Positions 1 to 8,476 of a stretch of DNA of 64,000 nt are shown here, piece after piece. The notes under the pieces were generated by a model. The model saw nothing but the letters and a program-made list of their open reading frames with translations, did no database searches and was not told the origin of the DNA. The stretch is taken from positions 8,742,001 to 8,806,000 of the forward strand of contig NZ_JACHMY010000001.1 in NCBI RefSeq assembly GCF_014205135.1, read 5' to 3'. This DNA comes from Kribbella italica (GTDB lineage Bacteria > Actinomycetota > Actinomycetes > Propionibacteriales > Kribbellaceae). Both the position numbers and the translations under genes were made by a program. Every line of letters begins with the position of its first letter. Position 1 is the stretch's first letter.

Positions 1-257
1 CAGGCGCCTTCGCCAGCACCGAGGTCCCGACGCTGGCTCCCCTCGACAGCTCTGAAGCCTTCCTCACCACCTACCAGGAAGAATCCGGCACGTTCACCCG
101 CGACGAGCTCGAGGTCGCCTGGGCCGCCAGCCTCTGGCCCGCCCTGCACAACGCCCGCGCCGAGCTCCTGTGGAACCACCCACCCGTCGCCCTCACCGCC
201 CTGCTCGACCAGGCCGAGACCCGCCTCCACCGCGCCGATGCGTCCGAAGAATCGTGA
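1..257 (+). CDS. C-terminal end of a probable aminoglycoside-phosphotransferase-like protein (5' truncated by window)
   Basis: An open frame enters from the left edge (first full codon at base 3) and runs for 84 codons to a TGA at 255-257. The protein tail is rich in Ala, Glu, Leu and Trp, with a motif FTRDELEVAWAAS followed by a helix LWPALHNARAEL. This resembles the last helical segment of APH/choline-kinase-like phosphotransferases, but the catalytic HGD and DxD motifs lie outside the window, so the family assignment is an inference. The stop codon falls inside the first two units of a 19-bp tandem repeat, so the last residues (DASEES) are encoded by repeat sequence. Confidence 0.5.
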   Translation, partial: GAFASTEVPTLAPLDSSEAFLTTYQEESGTFTRDELEVAWAASLWPALHNARAELLWNHPPVALTALLDQAETRLHRADASEES

Positions 258-331
258 TGCGTCCGAAGTTCCGCGATGCGTCCGAAGTTCCGCGATGCGT
301 CCGAAGTTCCGCGATGCGTCCGAATTGCCGA
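237..331. repeat. Five tandem 19-bp repeats
   Basis: Units start at 237, 256, 275, 294 and 313. The three central units are identical (gatgcgtccgaagttccgc). The first differs at its end and overlaps the stop of the preceding gene; the last diverges after gatgcgtccgaa. There are no spacers, so this is a head-to-tail array rather than a CRISPR. Inverted copies of the core gcgtccgaagaa lie just beyond it at 349-360 and 368-379. Confidence 0.9.
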
Positions 332-361
332 GGCCTATAGCCTCGGGTTCTTCGGACGCAT
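314..361. terminator. Long interrupted palindrome, probable bidirectional terminator
   Basis: The outer arms atgcgtccgaa (314-324) and ttcggacgcat (351-361) are perfect complements. Inside them ccgaggc (328-334) and gcctcgg (340-346) pair around a 5-nt loop. The structure lies between the end of the plus-strand kinase-like gene and the end of the minus-strand PBP gene, which fits a shared terminator, although no T run follows. The sequence from 380 to 495 is G-rich low-complexity DNA in which I see no gene. Confidence 0.6.
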
Positions 362-495
362 GCGGCTTCTTCGGACGCTAGGGCTCGGGATCGAGTGGTT
401 GACAGGGTGGGCGCGAGGCGGGGCGGGGCGGGGCGCGGGCGCGGCGCGGCGCGGGTGCGGCGGGGCACGGGGGCGGCGGGGCGCGGGTGCCGGCG

Positions 496-2271
496 TCAGC
501 GGCCCGCGGGGACCGGGGCGCCGGCGTACGCGGCCCAGGTGAGGACCGGCCACTGGTCGGCGCCCTTCGCGGGGAGCGCCGACTCGCCCTGCGAGCCGGC
601 TCGATACACCACCGCGGTCGACAACTCAGGCGTGAAGCCGACGTACCAGGAAGCGAGCGGTTGCAGGCCCTTCTGCGCCCGGCAGCGGCACTTGGCGTTC
701 AGCCGGCGCTTCTCGATGCTCAGCCCGGTGGCAGTCGTCGCCCGGCCCTCACCGACCACCTTGCCGGTCAGCTGGGCGATCTCGGACGGGAAGGCCCGCA
801 CAGGCTTGAGACCGGGATGCTTCGCGGCCGACCACAGCACCTTGCCGCGCGAGTCCCGGACCTCCTTGATCACATGCGCCGGAACCCGCCGCCCGTCGGC
901 GACGAACGTGCTGTACGCCGTCGCAAGATCCACCGGAGACGCCAGCGCGTCAGGGCCGAGGCCGGGCGCGGCCCGATCGGCCGGAGGGATCGGCGGGACG
1001 CCGGCGTTCTCGGCGGCGGTCGAGACCAGGTGCCCACGCCGCGCGTCGACGAGCCGGAAGAACGCCTTGTTCACCGAGTTCCCCGATGACGGTACGTCGA
1101 ACGGCCGGCTGCGATCGGTCAGTCCCGCCGTGATCGCGAACGGCCGCAGCAGCTGCCCGGGCGGCGCCTTGAGCGTTGCCCAGTTCCGCTGGCTCTCGAG
1201 GAAGTCGTTGCCACCGACAAGCGCTGCGACCTCGCCGGTACCGGGCCGGATCGAGGCCAGGCCGACCTGCACACCGGGCGGCCGCCCGACCGCCATCCCG
1301 GGCGGCCGCCCGACCTGCACCCCTTGCGGTCGCCCGGCGCCAACCGCTGCGACAGCTCGAGCCTGCAGCGTGGCGTCGAAGGTGGTGATCACCCGCAGCC
1401 CACCACCGCTGAGCCGATCACCTTCGAACCCGTACTTCCCCAGCTCCCGGCGCGCCAGGTCGAGCAGGAAGCCGGTCGGCCCGGCGTACCGGTTGCCCTT
1501 GGGCTTCTTCCGCAGCGGTGGCAGGGCCTCGCGGTAGACGGCGTTGTCGCGGGCCGTGATCGTGGACAGCTCCGTCATCCCGTCGAGCACGTACCGGTAG
1601 CGCCCGAGGATCAGCGGGCCTGCGTCAGGATCGTCGGCGTCGAACTTGGTCGGGTTGTTGAGCACGGTCGCCAGGTAGGCGGCCTGCGGCACGGTCAGGT
1701 CCCGAGGGTGGTCGACCCCGAAGTACGCCTGCCCGGCCGCGCGGATGCCGTAGGCCCCCTCGCCGAAGTAGATCGTGTTCAGGTAGTTGCCCAGGATCGT
1801 GCGTTTGTCCTGGGTCCGGCCGATCTTGGTCGCGATGAACAGCTCGTCGAGCTTGCGGCTCATCGTGCGTTCCTGGGTGAGGTACATGATCTTCACGTAC
1901 TGCTGGGTGATCGTCGACCCGCCCTGCAACTGCTTGCCGCGGGCAATCGCGAGGGCGGCCCGGGCCATCCCCGGCAGCGAGACCCCCGCGTTGGTCCAGA
2001 AGCTGCGGTCCTCGGCCGCGATCACCGCGTCCTGCACGTGCCGCGGGATCTCCTCGAGCGGGACGGACTTGCGGTTCTGCTCGTAGAACGAACCGATCTC
2101 GGTCCGGCCGTCGGCGTAGGTCACGATCGTCGTGTTCGCCTCGAACTTCGTGTTCGGATCCGGGATCGTGGTCCGCGCGTAGCCGACGAAGAACGCGGCG
2201 ACGGTCCCGATCACCACGACGAAGCACAGGCCCAGGCACCACCCCGCCATCCGCACGATCCTTCGGCGCAC
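496..2271 (-). CDS. Class A penicillin-binding protein (GT51 glycosyltransferase) with degenerate transpeptidase domain
   Basis: This is a membrane-anchored peptidoglycan synthase of 591 aa, shorter than the usual 700-800 aa. Residues 9-30 form a transmembrane anchor. The GT51 domain (about 40-235) looks complete: AAEDRSFWTN with catalytic Glu87, and GGSTITQQYVK at 118-127. It resembles PonA-type enzymes. The penicillin-binding domain is recognisable (about 335-560) but damaged. The expected SxxK nucleophile motif reads Q373-L-L-R, the KTG box is absent before SWYVGFTPELSTAV, and only an SVN triad (399-401) remains. A short GRPxG repeat occupies 313-335. It starts at GTG 2271 behind AGGAGG. 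I infer a glycan polymerase without working transpeptidase activity; sequence error cannot be excluded, but the frame is open throughout. Confidence 0.88.
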   Translation of the reverse strand: MRRRIVRMAGWCLGLCFVVVIGTVAAFFVGYARTTIPDPNTKFEANTTIVTYADGRTEIGSFYEQNRKSVPLEEIPRHVQDAVIAAEDRSFWTNAGVSLPGMARAALAIARGKQLQGGSTITQQYVKIMYLTQERTMSRKLDELFIATKIGRTQDKRTILGNYLNTIYFGEGAYGIRAAGQAYFGVDHPRDLTVPQAAYLATVLNNPTKFDADDPDAGPLILGRYRYVLDGMTELSTITARDNAVYREALPPLRKKPKGNRYAGPTGFLLDLARRELGKYGFEGDRLSGGGLRVITTFDATLQARAVAAVGAGRPQGVQVGRPPGMAVGRPPGVQVGLASIRPGTGEVAALVGGNDFLESQRNWATLKAPPGQLLRPFAITAGLTDRSRPFDVPSSGNSVNKAFFRLVDARRGHLVSTAAENAGVPPIPPADRAAPGLGPDALASPVDLATAYSTFVADGRRVPAHVIKEVRDSRGKVLWSAAKHPGLKPVRAFPSEIAQLTGKVVGEGRATTATGLSIEKRRLNAKCRCRAQKGLQPLASWYVGFTPELSTAVVYRAGSQGESALPAKGADQWPVLTWAAYAGAPVPAGR

Positions 2272-2378
2272 AGGAACCTCCTGGTGGGGGACAGGTCACC
2301 CATCAGGACGCCGCGACCACGCTGGGTGGTGGACAGGGCCCGGTTTTTTCGTCCGGAAGGACGACGCCTCCTCTGAAA

Positions 2379-2412
2379 GGCGGAGTCAGCCGGCGGACGG
2401 CGGAGTCAGCCG
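2379..2412. repeat. 14-bp direct repeat at the end of the TetR gene
   Basis: ggcggagtcagccg occurs at 2379-2392 and 2399-2412. The second copy contains the stop codon of the TetR gene (2406-2408), so the first looks like a short duplication of the gene end. Confidence 0.6.
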
Positions 2413-3134
2413 ATGCCGGCGAGGATCACGTCGAGGCTGTAGAGGAACTCCGGCGACACCGCCGGATCGCCGGCGGCCGTGGCCGGCATCGCCCCGAAGA
2501 CGCCGGAGGCAACGAGTTCGGCGACCTCGGGGTAGGTCGCCGGATCGATCAGCCGGGCCAGGCTGCGGCCGTACCGCGCCTCGGCCTCCGGGGTGTCCGC
2601 GCCGGTCTGCGCGAATCCGGCGGCGAGCTGGGCGGCCTGGCGGACGTAGCCGCCGAGGAGACCGACGACGGCGAGTTTCTCGCTCCAGCCGAGTTTCGTC
2701 GGGCGCAGCAGCGCGAGCCCTTGGTTCATCCAGGCCACGCTGTACGGGCCGAGCGGTGGCGAGGCCGGCGTGACCCCGGCCAGCCACGGATGGGCGCCGT
2801 ACATCCGGCGCATCGCGCCGGCCCACTGCCGCAGGCCGGAGCGGAAGTCCTCCGGGTCCGCCGTGACGTCGGGCGGCAGACCGATGGCGAGGTCCTGCAT
2901 GAGCACGAGCAGCTCGTCCTTCGACCCGATGTGCCGGTAGAGGGCCATCGTCGTCACGCCGAGGGAGGTCGCGAGCTTGGACAGCGCGACCGCGTCGAGC
3001 CCGTCGCGGTCGGCCAGGTCGACCGCCGTACGGACGACGCGCTCGGTGTCGAGCTCGGCCGGCCGGCCCAGCCGGGACGGACCGCCGGTCCGCCACAGCC
3101 GCGCCAGGTCGGCCGGATGATCGTCAGTGCTCAT
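2406..3134 (-). CDS. TetR/AcrR family transcriptional regulator
   Basis: A 242-aa one-component repressor. The N-terminal helix-turn-helix lies at about residues 28-75 (AVALSKLATSLGVTTMALYRH, the typical TetR recognition-helix region), followed by a C-terminal all-helical ligand domain of the TetR_C_1 type. It lies 24 nt downstream of the DUF418 membrane protein gene on the same strand, so the two are probably co-transcribed. An inverted repeat (agtgtgc / gcacact) in front of that operon at 4394-4424 is the obvious candidate operator, which would make it autoregulated. The ligand cannot be told from sequence. Confidence 0.88.
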   Translation of the reverse strand: MSTDDHPADLARLWRTGGPSRLGRPAELDTERVVRTAVDLADRDGLDAVALSKLATSLGVTTMALYRHIGSKDELLVLMQDLAIGLPPDVTADPEDFRSGLRQWAGAMRRMYGAHPWLAGVTPASPPLGPYSVAWMNQGLALLRPTKLGWSEKLAVVGLLGGYVRQAAQLAAGFAQTGADTPEAEARYGRSLARLIDPATYPEVAELVASGVFGAMPATAAGDPAVSPEFLYSLDVILAGIG

Positions 3135-3158
3135 CTGGTCTCGGCTCGCATGGTCCGA

Positions 3159-4376
3159 TCATCGCCGATGGCCACCATGGGTGAACCACCGGATCAGCCG
3201 TTCCACCGGCCCGCGCCGCCCGTACCGCTGCAGGACCGAAGCGCCCAGCAGGCTGACCAGCCAGACCGAGAACGCGCAGACCAGTGCCGTGTACGCCGGA
3301 CTGCTGGTCCGCTCGCCGAGGGCGAGTCCGTAGTGCGTCAGCAGGATCACCCAGCACACCGACTGGAACAGGTAGAACGTCAGCGAGCGCTGGCCCAGGG
3401 CAACCAGCGCCGCCACCGGAGGGATCGTGTGCGGGTCGCGCTTCGCACGGGACAGCCGCATCCCGATCAGGCCGAAGACACTGGCGTAACCGACCGCACC
3501 GAACAGCCCCGCTCCCTCGTACAGCTGCTTGGCGGCACCGGCCAGCTCCGCGTCCGGCCCGGCGAGGCCTGCCGCGGTCAACGCCATCGGGAGCGCGCCG
3601 GCGATCGCGACCGTGAAGCCGCCGATCGCTCCCCAGCGCAGCAGCGTGCGGTGCTTCTCGGGCTCGTCGAGGATCCGCTGCTTGGCCGCCCAGGCCCCGA
3701 TCCAGGCGAACAGGATGGTGGTCAGCAGAACCAGCGTGCTGCCCGGCCAGTCCGTCAGCCGGTCGACGATCGACTCCGGGTACGTCGCGATCGCGGCGGT
3801 CGTGTCCACCGGTGCCGGTACGTCGGTCGTGCTGCTGCCGGACATCGTCGGGTAGACCTGCACCGCAAGGACGACGAGGTAGAGCCCGCCGAGCAGCAGG
3901 TAGACCAGCGATCCGCGGAACGCCCAGTTCCCGCGCCGCAGCAGCAGGACGGTGAGCACCGTGCCGACCACCGCGAACGCGCCGAGCACATCGCCGACGA
4001 ACAGGAAGATCCCGTGCACCGCGCCGATCACGAACAGCCCGAGATGCCGGCGCAGCAGCGAGGCCCGGGTCCGCTCCGCCGGGACGCCGAGGCTGTCCTG
4101 ACGGCGTACGAACTGGACCAGTCCGTACCCGAACATCATCGCGAACAACGGCAGCGCGCAGGCGTGCACGAACAGGAACATCACCAGGTAGAAGACCTGC
4201 TCGCCACCGTGCGGCGACAAGTCCACGCCGGGCACGGTCCGGTTCAGGATCCCGGTCGAGTGCGCGAGCGCGACCAGCAGGAGAGCGAACCCGCGCGCCA
4301 GGTCCGGCGCCAGGATCCGCTCCCCGACCGGCACCGGCCCAGCATCGCGCCCCGCCCGTTCGGTAGCTGTGGACAT
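3159..4376 (-). CDS. DUF418 domain-containing integral membrane protein
   Basis: A 405-aa polytopic membrane protein. It begins with a cytoplasmic N-terminus and the family's opening motif RILAPDLARGFALLLVALAHS at about residues 19-39. About ten hydrophobic segments follow, and the C-terminal part (from about residue 300) matches the DUF418 region. Family members are often paired with regulators in actinomycetes and are suspected transporters or acyltransferase relatives; the function is not established. The start ATG has GGAGG about 10 nt upstream. It is the first gene of a two-gene operon with the TetR regulator. Confidence 0.8.
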   Translation of the reverse strand: MSTATERAGRDAGPVPVGERILAPDLARGFALLLVALAHSTGILNRTVPGVDLSPHGGEQVFYLVMFLFVHACALPLFAMMFGYGLVQFVRRQDSLGVPAERTRASLLRRHLGLFVIGAVHGIFLFVGDVLGAFAVVGTVLTVLLLRRGNWAFRGSLVYLLLGGLYLVVLAVQVYPTMSGSSTTDVPAPVDTTAAIATYPESIVDRLTDWPGSTLVLLTTILFAWIGAWAAKQRILDEPEKHRTLLRWGAIGGFTVAIAGALPMALTAAGLAGPDAELAGAAKQLYEGAGLFGAVGYASVFGLIGMRLSRAKRDPHTIPPVAALVALGQRSLTFYLFQSVCWVILLTHYGLALGERTSSPAYTALVCAFSVWLVSLLGASVLQRYGRRGPVERLIRWFTHGGHRR

Positions 4377-4393
4377 TTACGCCGCCTCCAGAA

Positions 4394-4424
4394 AGTGTGC
4401 AAAAGAAACTATATGACGCACACT
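4394..4424. promoter_or_regulatory. Candidate TetR operator upstream of the DUF418-TetR operon
   Basis: A perfect 7-bp inverted repeat, agtgtgc (4394-4400) and gcacact (4418-4424), spaced by an AT-rich 17-nt core containing tatagt on the minus strand. It sits 18-48 nt before the DUF418 start codon, overlapping the likely -10 region. Confidence 0.55.
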
Positions 4425-4473
4425 AACTGGATCGGTGGGTCGCTACATCGGGGAGAACCCTCGCTGTGCCCCT

Positions 4474-5379
4474 TCAGGCAAACCGCGAGACCGGGGTCAG
4501 TACCTCGTCGAGGCGGGGGTCGAAGCGGTCGACGAACCGGACGCCCGGTGGCACCTCGATGCTTGCCGTCGACGACCAGCCGCGGGTCAGCGTCGGGAAG
4601 TCCGGTACGTCGGGGTGGTAGTGCGGCTTGCCGGTCCCGAGCGCGTCGACGGCCATCGGCGCGCTGATCGCCTGGTACCGGAAGTCCGCCGACAGCCGGA
4701 GCTGCCGGGTCCGGTTCGGCATCGCACCGTGCACGGTCAGGCTCGTGAACAGCAGGACGTCGCCCGGCTGGTACGTCGCCGTACGCCACTCCGGGTGCTC
4801 CTCGTCCGCCTCGGCGCGCATCATCCCGGGCCCGTCGGAAGGCTTCACCGGAAGGACTCCCAGCCGCGGTGATCCGGACAGCACCCGCAGCCCACCGATC
4901 TCGGGCGGAGCGGCACTGAGCGGCAGCCAGGTCGTGAGCGTGTCGATGCAGCCCTGGATGAACCGGTAGTCCTGGTGGATCGGCGTCGGGTTGGCCCCGG
5001 GCGAGGGCGGCGCGATCCGGCAGATGTGCGCGGGATGCGCGAACGACGGCTCGCCGAGCAGTCGCGCGGACAGGTCGAGCAGCTCCGGCCGGATCGCCAG
5101 CTGGTGGAAGGCCTCGGTGCTCTGGATCGCCGTGTAGGCCCCGAAGAACCCGGCCGATCCCTCCTCGACCGCGCGGTCCGACGCCATCAGCTCCTCGGCC
5201 TTGGTTCCCGGCGCGAGCCAGTGGCTGTCGAACAGGATCCGCGCGATCCGCGTCCGGACGTCGTCCACCACGGCGGCCGGCAGCAGCCCGCGGAAGAACA
5301 GGTAGCCCTCGTCGGACAGGCGGGCCCGCAGCGTCTCGGTGTCGTCGAGCGCCGGTGCGGAGTCGGTGAGTTCCTTCAT
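4474..5379 (-). CDS. Phytanoyl-CoA dioxygenase (PhyH) family Fe(II)/2-oxoglutarate-dependent oxygenase
   Basis: A 301-aa cytoplasmic oxygenase of the double-stranded beta-helix fold. The iron-binding triad is visible: H135 and D137 (HQD in PTPIHQDYRF) and the distal H217 in SLTVHGAMPN. A downstream Arg (about R228) is suited to 2-oxoglutarate. The start ATG overlaps the stop of the solute-binding protein gene by 4 nt, so it is the last gene of the GH36/ABC operon. PhyH-like enzymes beside sugar importers recur in actinomycetes. The substrate is unknown, with oxidation of a sugar-linked or small hydroxylatable compound being an inference. Confidence 0.85.
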   Translation of the reverse strand: MKELTDSAPALDDTETLRARLSDEGYLFFRGLLPAAVVDDVRTRIARILFDSHWLAPGTKAEELMASDRAVEEGSAGFFGAYTAIQSTEAFHQLAIRPELLDLSARLLGEPSFAHPAHICRIAPPSPGANPTPIHQDYRFIQGCIDTLTTWLPLSAAPPEIGGLRVLSGSPRLGVLPVKPSDGPGMMRAEADEEHPEWRTATYQPGDVLLFTSLTVHGAMPNRTRQLRLSADFRYQAISAPMAVDALGTGKPHYHPDVPDFPTLTRGWSSTASIEVPPGVRFVDRFDPRLDEVLTPVSRFA

Positions 5380-6713
5380 CGGCCGTTCCCCTTCTCGTCC
5401 ATCGCGGTGGCGACCTTCGCGGCGTCGCCCTTGTCCAGGTACAGCTGGTTGACCACCTTGTTGAGGTCGGCAACCTTCGCCGTCCAGCCCTCCGCGATCG
5501 GCATGTTCACCGTGCTGCCGGCCGCGGAGTCGAGGAACGGCTGCACGTCGATCCCCTTCTTCTTCCAGTACGCCGAGTAGCCCGCGGCCGTGTCGTTCAG
5601 TGCCGGGATGACGTAGCCCGCGTCACCCATCAGCTTCTGTGCCTTCTCCGACCCGAGGAACGCGATCAGCTTGCCGGCCTCGTCGGGGTGCTTGGTCTTG
5701 GCGAACATCACCTCGGCCAGCCCGTTGATCACCACCGACCGCCCGCTCGGTCCGGCCGGCATCGCGGCGACGCCGATCGGGAACTTCACCTCCGGCAGCG
5801 CGAACGGCAGCAGCGCGTTGTTCGCCGGGAACATCGCGACCTCGCCGCGGTAGAACATCTCGGTCGCCTGCCCGGTCGGCGGGTTCGTCCGCGTCCCGTC
5901 CGGCGACACGTGCCACTTGAAGACCAGGTCGCGGGCCCACTGCAGCGCCTCGACGGACTTGGCGCCGGCGAACTCGAAGGTCCCGTACGGCGCGTCCATC
6001 GCCTTACCGCCGTTCGAGGCGATCCAGTTCAGCCACTGGGTCTGGCTGTGGTTCCACGAGCAGAACCCCCACTGCTTGATCGCCGCGGGGTCGAACCCGC
6101 TCTGCCCGGCCTTGAGCCCGGCCTTGTCCACGGTCAGCTTCCGCGCCACGTCCAGGAACGTGCCGCTGCCGTCCGGCGCCCAGGTCAGCTCCTTCGGCAT
6201 AGTGATCCCGGCCTTGGCGACCAGGTTCTTGTTGTAGAGCAGCCCGACCACGCCGAGGTCCTTCGGTACGCCGAGCTGCTTGTCCTCGAACTTGTACGAC
6301 TGGACGACGTTCGGGTGGTACGACGCCAGGTCGAGCTTGGCACCTTTGAGCAGGTCGTCGAGCGGCGCGAGCACGCCCTTGCTGGCCAGGTCCGGGAAGT
6401 TCTCCACGGTCAGCCAGAACACGTCCGGCGCCTTGCCGCTGGCCAGTTCGGTGGTGAGCTTGGTCCAGTATTGGTCCCACGGCAGCACTTCCATCCGGAC
6501 GGTGATGCCCGGGTTCTCGGCGGTGAACGCGGCGAAGACCGACTTGTAGCCGACCTCCTGCTGCTCGTCCCACAGTCGGTACACGAGCTCGACCGGCCCG
6601 CCGGCCGTGTTGTCGCTGGACGAGCCGCAGCCGGCCGCACCGACCAGGCCGGCACCGCCGATCAGACCGGCGCCACCGCGGAGCAGGGTTCGCCGGGACA
6701 GGGGATGTGACAT
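5376..6713 (-). CDS. Extracellular sugar-binding lipoprotein of an ABC importer (Tat-exported)
   Basis: A 445-aa family 1 (MalE-like) solute-binding protein. The N-terminus has a twin-arginine motif (SRRTLLRGG) and a lipobox ending VGAAGC with the lipidated Cys at residue 29, so it is a Tat-dependent lipoprotein on the outer face of the membrane. The mature part carries typical signatures such as APDVFWLTVENFPDLASKG. GGAGG precedes the ATG. It follows the MalG-type permease by 16 nt and overlaps the PhyH gene. The upstream GH36 gene suggests an alpha-galactoside or related oligosaccharide as the ligand. Confidence 0.92.
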   Translation of the reverse strand: MSHPLSRRTLLRGGAGLIGGAGLVGAAGCGSSSDNTAGGPVELVYRLWDEQQEVGYKSVFAAFTAENPGITVRMEVLPWDQYWTKLTTELASGKAPDVFWLTVENFPDLASKGVLAPLDDLLKGAKLDLASYHPNVVQSYKFEDKQLGVPKDLGVVGLLYNKNLVAKAGITMPKELTWAPDGSGTFLDVARKLTVDKAGLKAGQSGFDPAAIKQWGFCSWNHSQTQWLNWIASNGGKAMDAPYGTFEFAGAKSVEALQWARDLVFKWHVSPDGTRTNPPTGQATEMFYRGEVAMFPANNALLPFALPEVKFPIGVAAMPAGPSGRSVVINGLAEVMFAKTKHPDEAGKLIAFLGSEKAQKLMGDAGYVIPALNDTAAGYSAYWKKKGIDVQPFLDSAAGSTVNMPIAEGWTAKVADLNKVVNQLYLDKGDAAKVATAMDEKGNGR

Positions 6714-6729
6714 GACGACCTCCGTTGAA

Positions 6730-7560
6730 CTACTTGAGCCCGGTGACGGCGACCGAGCGGACGATGAAGCGCTGGAAGAACACGAACAGCACGAGCAGCG
6801 GCACGAGGGCGATCAGGCTGCCGGCCATCACGGCGTTGTAGTCGACCCCGACCTCGCCCTTGAACAGCGCGATCCCGAGCGGGAGCAGGCGTTTGTCCTC
6901 GCTGCTGGTGATGATCAGCGGCCACAGGAAGCTGTTCCAGTTCGCGACCACGGCGAGCGTGGTGACGGTGACCAGGATCGGCCGGGACAGCGGCAGCACG
7001 ATCGACAGCAGGGTCCGGACCCGGCCGGCCCCGTCGATCCGGGCCGCGTCCTCCAGGTCGGCGGGGATGCTGCGGAAGAACTGCCGGAGCAGGAAGATCG
7101 CGTACGGCGTACCGAGCATCGTGGGCAGCATCAGCCCGGCCCAGGTGTCCACCAGGCCGAGCTTCTGCATCATCAGGTAGAGCGGGATCATCGTGACGAC
7201 CGGTGGCACCATCAGTGTCGACAAATACACCCAGAACAGGGCGTCCCGGCCGGGGAACGACAACCGGGCGAAGGCGTAGGCGGCCAGGACCGCGAAGACC
7301 ACCTGCCCGGCGGTGATCCCGGCCGTGACCAGAGTCGAGCTGATCAGGTAGCCGCCGAAGCCGGACGCGAACAGCCGGTCGAACGCGGCGGTGCTGGGCG
7401 GCAGGCCCGGCTCCCACGGCATCGTCTCGGACAGTTGCCCTGGGCCCTTGAACGCGGTCAGCACGGTCAGCAGGTACGGGAAGACCGCGAGCAGGCAGCC
7501 GATCAGCAGGACGCCGTAGCAGAGCAGGCTGACGGACAGGCGAGGTCTGGACATGGTCAC
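6730..7560 (-). CDS. Carbohydrate ABC transporter permease, MalG type
   Basis: A 276-aa inner-membrane permease with six predicted membrane segments. It has the cytoplasmic EAA loop of binding-protein-dependent transporters (LEDAARIDGAG at about residues 177-187), which docks to the ATPase. It pairs with the MalF-type permease 4 nt upstream. No ATP-binding subunit gene lies in the operon, so a shared MsiK-like ATPase elsewhere in the genome is expected. Confidence 0.92.
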   Translation of the reverse strand: MTMSRPRLSVSLLCYGVLLIGCLLAVFPYLLTVLTAFKGPGQLSETMPWEPGLPPSTAAFDRLFASGFGGYLISSTLVTAGITAGQVVFAVLAAYAFARLSFPGRDALFWVYLSTLMVPPVVTMIPLYLMMQKLGLVDTWAGLMLPTMLGTPYAIFLLRQFFRSIPADLEDAARIDGAGRVRTLLSIVLPLSRPILVTVTTLAVVANWNSFLWPLIITSSEDKRLLPLGIALFKGEVGVDYNAVMAGSLIALVPLLVLFVFFQRFIVRSVAVTGLK

Positions 7561-7564
7561 CTCC

Positions 7565-8476
7565 TCAGGACTGGTCGTACGTCGTACGACGCTCGAAGTA
7601 GGCGAACTGGGCCACGGTCACCGCGAGGATCACCGCGAAGAGCAGGACCGAGATCGTGGCCGCGTAGCCGAAGTCGAACTTGCGGAACGCCTCGTCGTAG
7701 ATCAGGTAGGTGGCGACCTCGGTGCTGTCGCCGGGGCCGCCCTCGGTCATCACGAAGATCGTGTCGAAGGCCTGGAACGAACCGATCACGTTGGTGATCA
7801 GCACGAACAGCAGCGTCGGGCGCAGCAGCGGCAGGGTGATGCCGAAGAAGTGCGCGACCGGCGAGGCGCCGTCGAGCGAGGAGGCCTCGCGCAACGACGC
7901 GGGGATGTTCTGCAGCCCGGCCAGGAAGAACAGCATGTTGTAGCCGGCGAACTGCCAGATGTGCACCGCGGCCACGCTCGGCATCGCCAGCAGCTCCGAC
8001 GACAGCCAGGCCGGGCCGTTGACGCCGAAGATCCCGAGGAACTGGTTCAGCGCGCCCTGCCCGGGGTCGAAGATCCACGCCCAGACCAGGCCCATCGCGA
8101 CCGGCGTCGCCATCCACGGGATCACCAGCAGCGCCCGGAAGTACTTCATCCCGCGCAGCTTGCGGTCGACCAGCAGCGCGAGCAGCAGCGACAGGATCGT
8201 CGTACCGGGCACACAGATCAGGACGTAGTACCCGGTGACCAGGAACGAGTGCCAGACCTCGCCGTCGCCGAGCAGTTCGCGGTAGTTCGCCAGCCCGACG
8301 AACTCCGGCGTCGCGAGCAACTTCCAGTCGAACAGGCTGAGCACGATCACGATGACGACCGGCGCGAGCAGGAAGCCGAGGACGCCGACCAGGCTCGGGG
8401 CGAGCAGGGCGTAGCCGGCCAGGGTCTGCTGCCGTCGTTGCGTACGGCGTACTGGGCGAGTGGCCGGCTTAAGCAT
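7565..8476 (-). CDS. Carbohydrate ABC transporter permease, MalF type
   Basis: A 303-aa permease with an N-terminal basic stretch (RPVRRTQRR), six membrane segments and an EAA loop REASSLDGAS around residues 207-216. It overlaps the end of the GH36 gene by 8 nt and is followed after 4 nt by the MalG-type partner, which indicates translational coupling in one operon. Confidence 0.92.
   Translation of the reverse strand: MLKPATRPVRRTQRRQQTLAGYALLAPSLVGVLGFLLAPVVIVIVLSLFDWKLLATPEFVGLANYRELLGDGEVWHSFLVTGYYVLICVPGTTILSLLLALLVDRKLRGMKYFRALLVIPWMATPVAMGLVWAWIFDPGQGALNQFLGIFGVNGPAWLSSELLAMPSVAAVHIWQFAGYNMLFFLAGLQNIPASLREASSLDGASPVAHFFGITLPLLRPTLLFVLITNVIGSFQAFDTIFVMTEGGPGDSTEVATYLIYDEAFRKFDFGYAATISVLLFAVILAVTVAQFAYFERRTTYDQS

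Noticed and set aside
237-331. Possible CRISPR array
   Set aside because: The 19-bp units are head to tail with no spacers, and no cas genes lie near.
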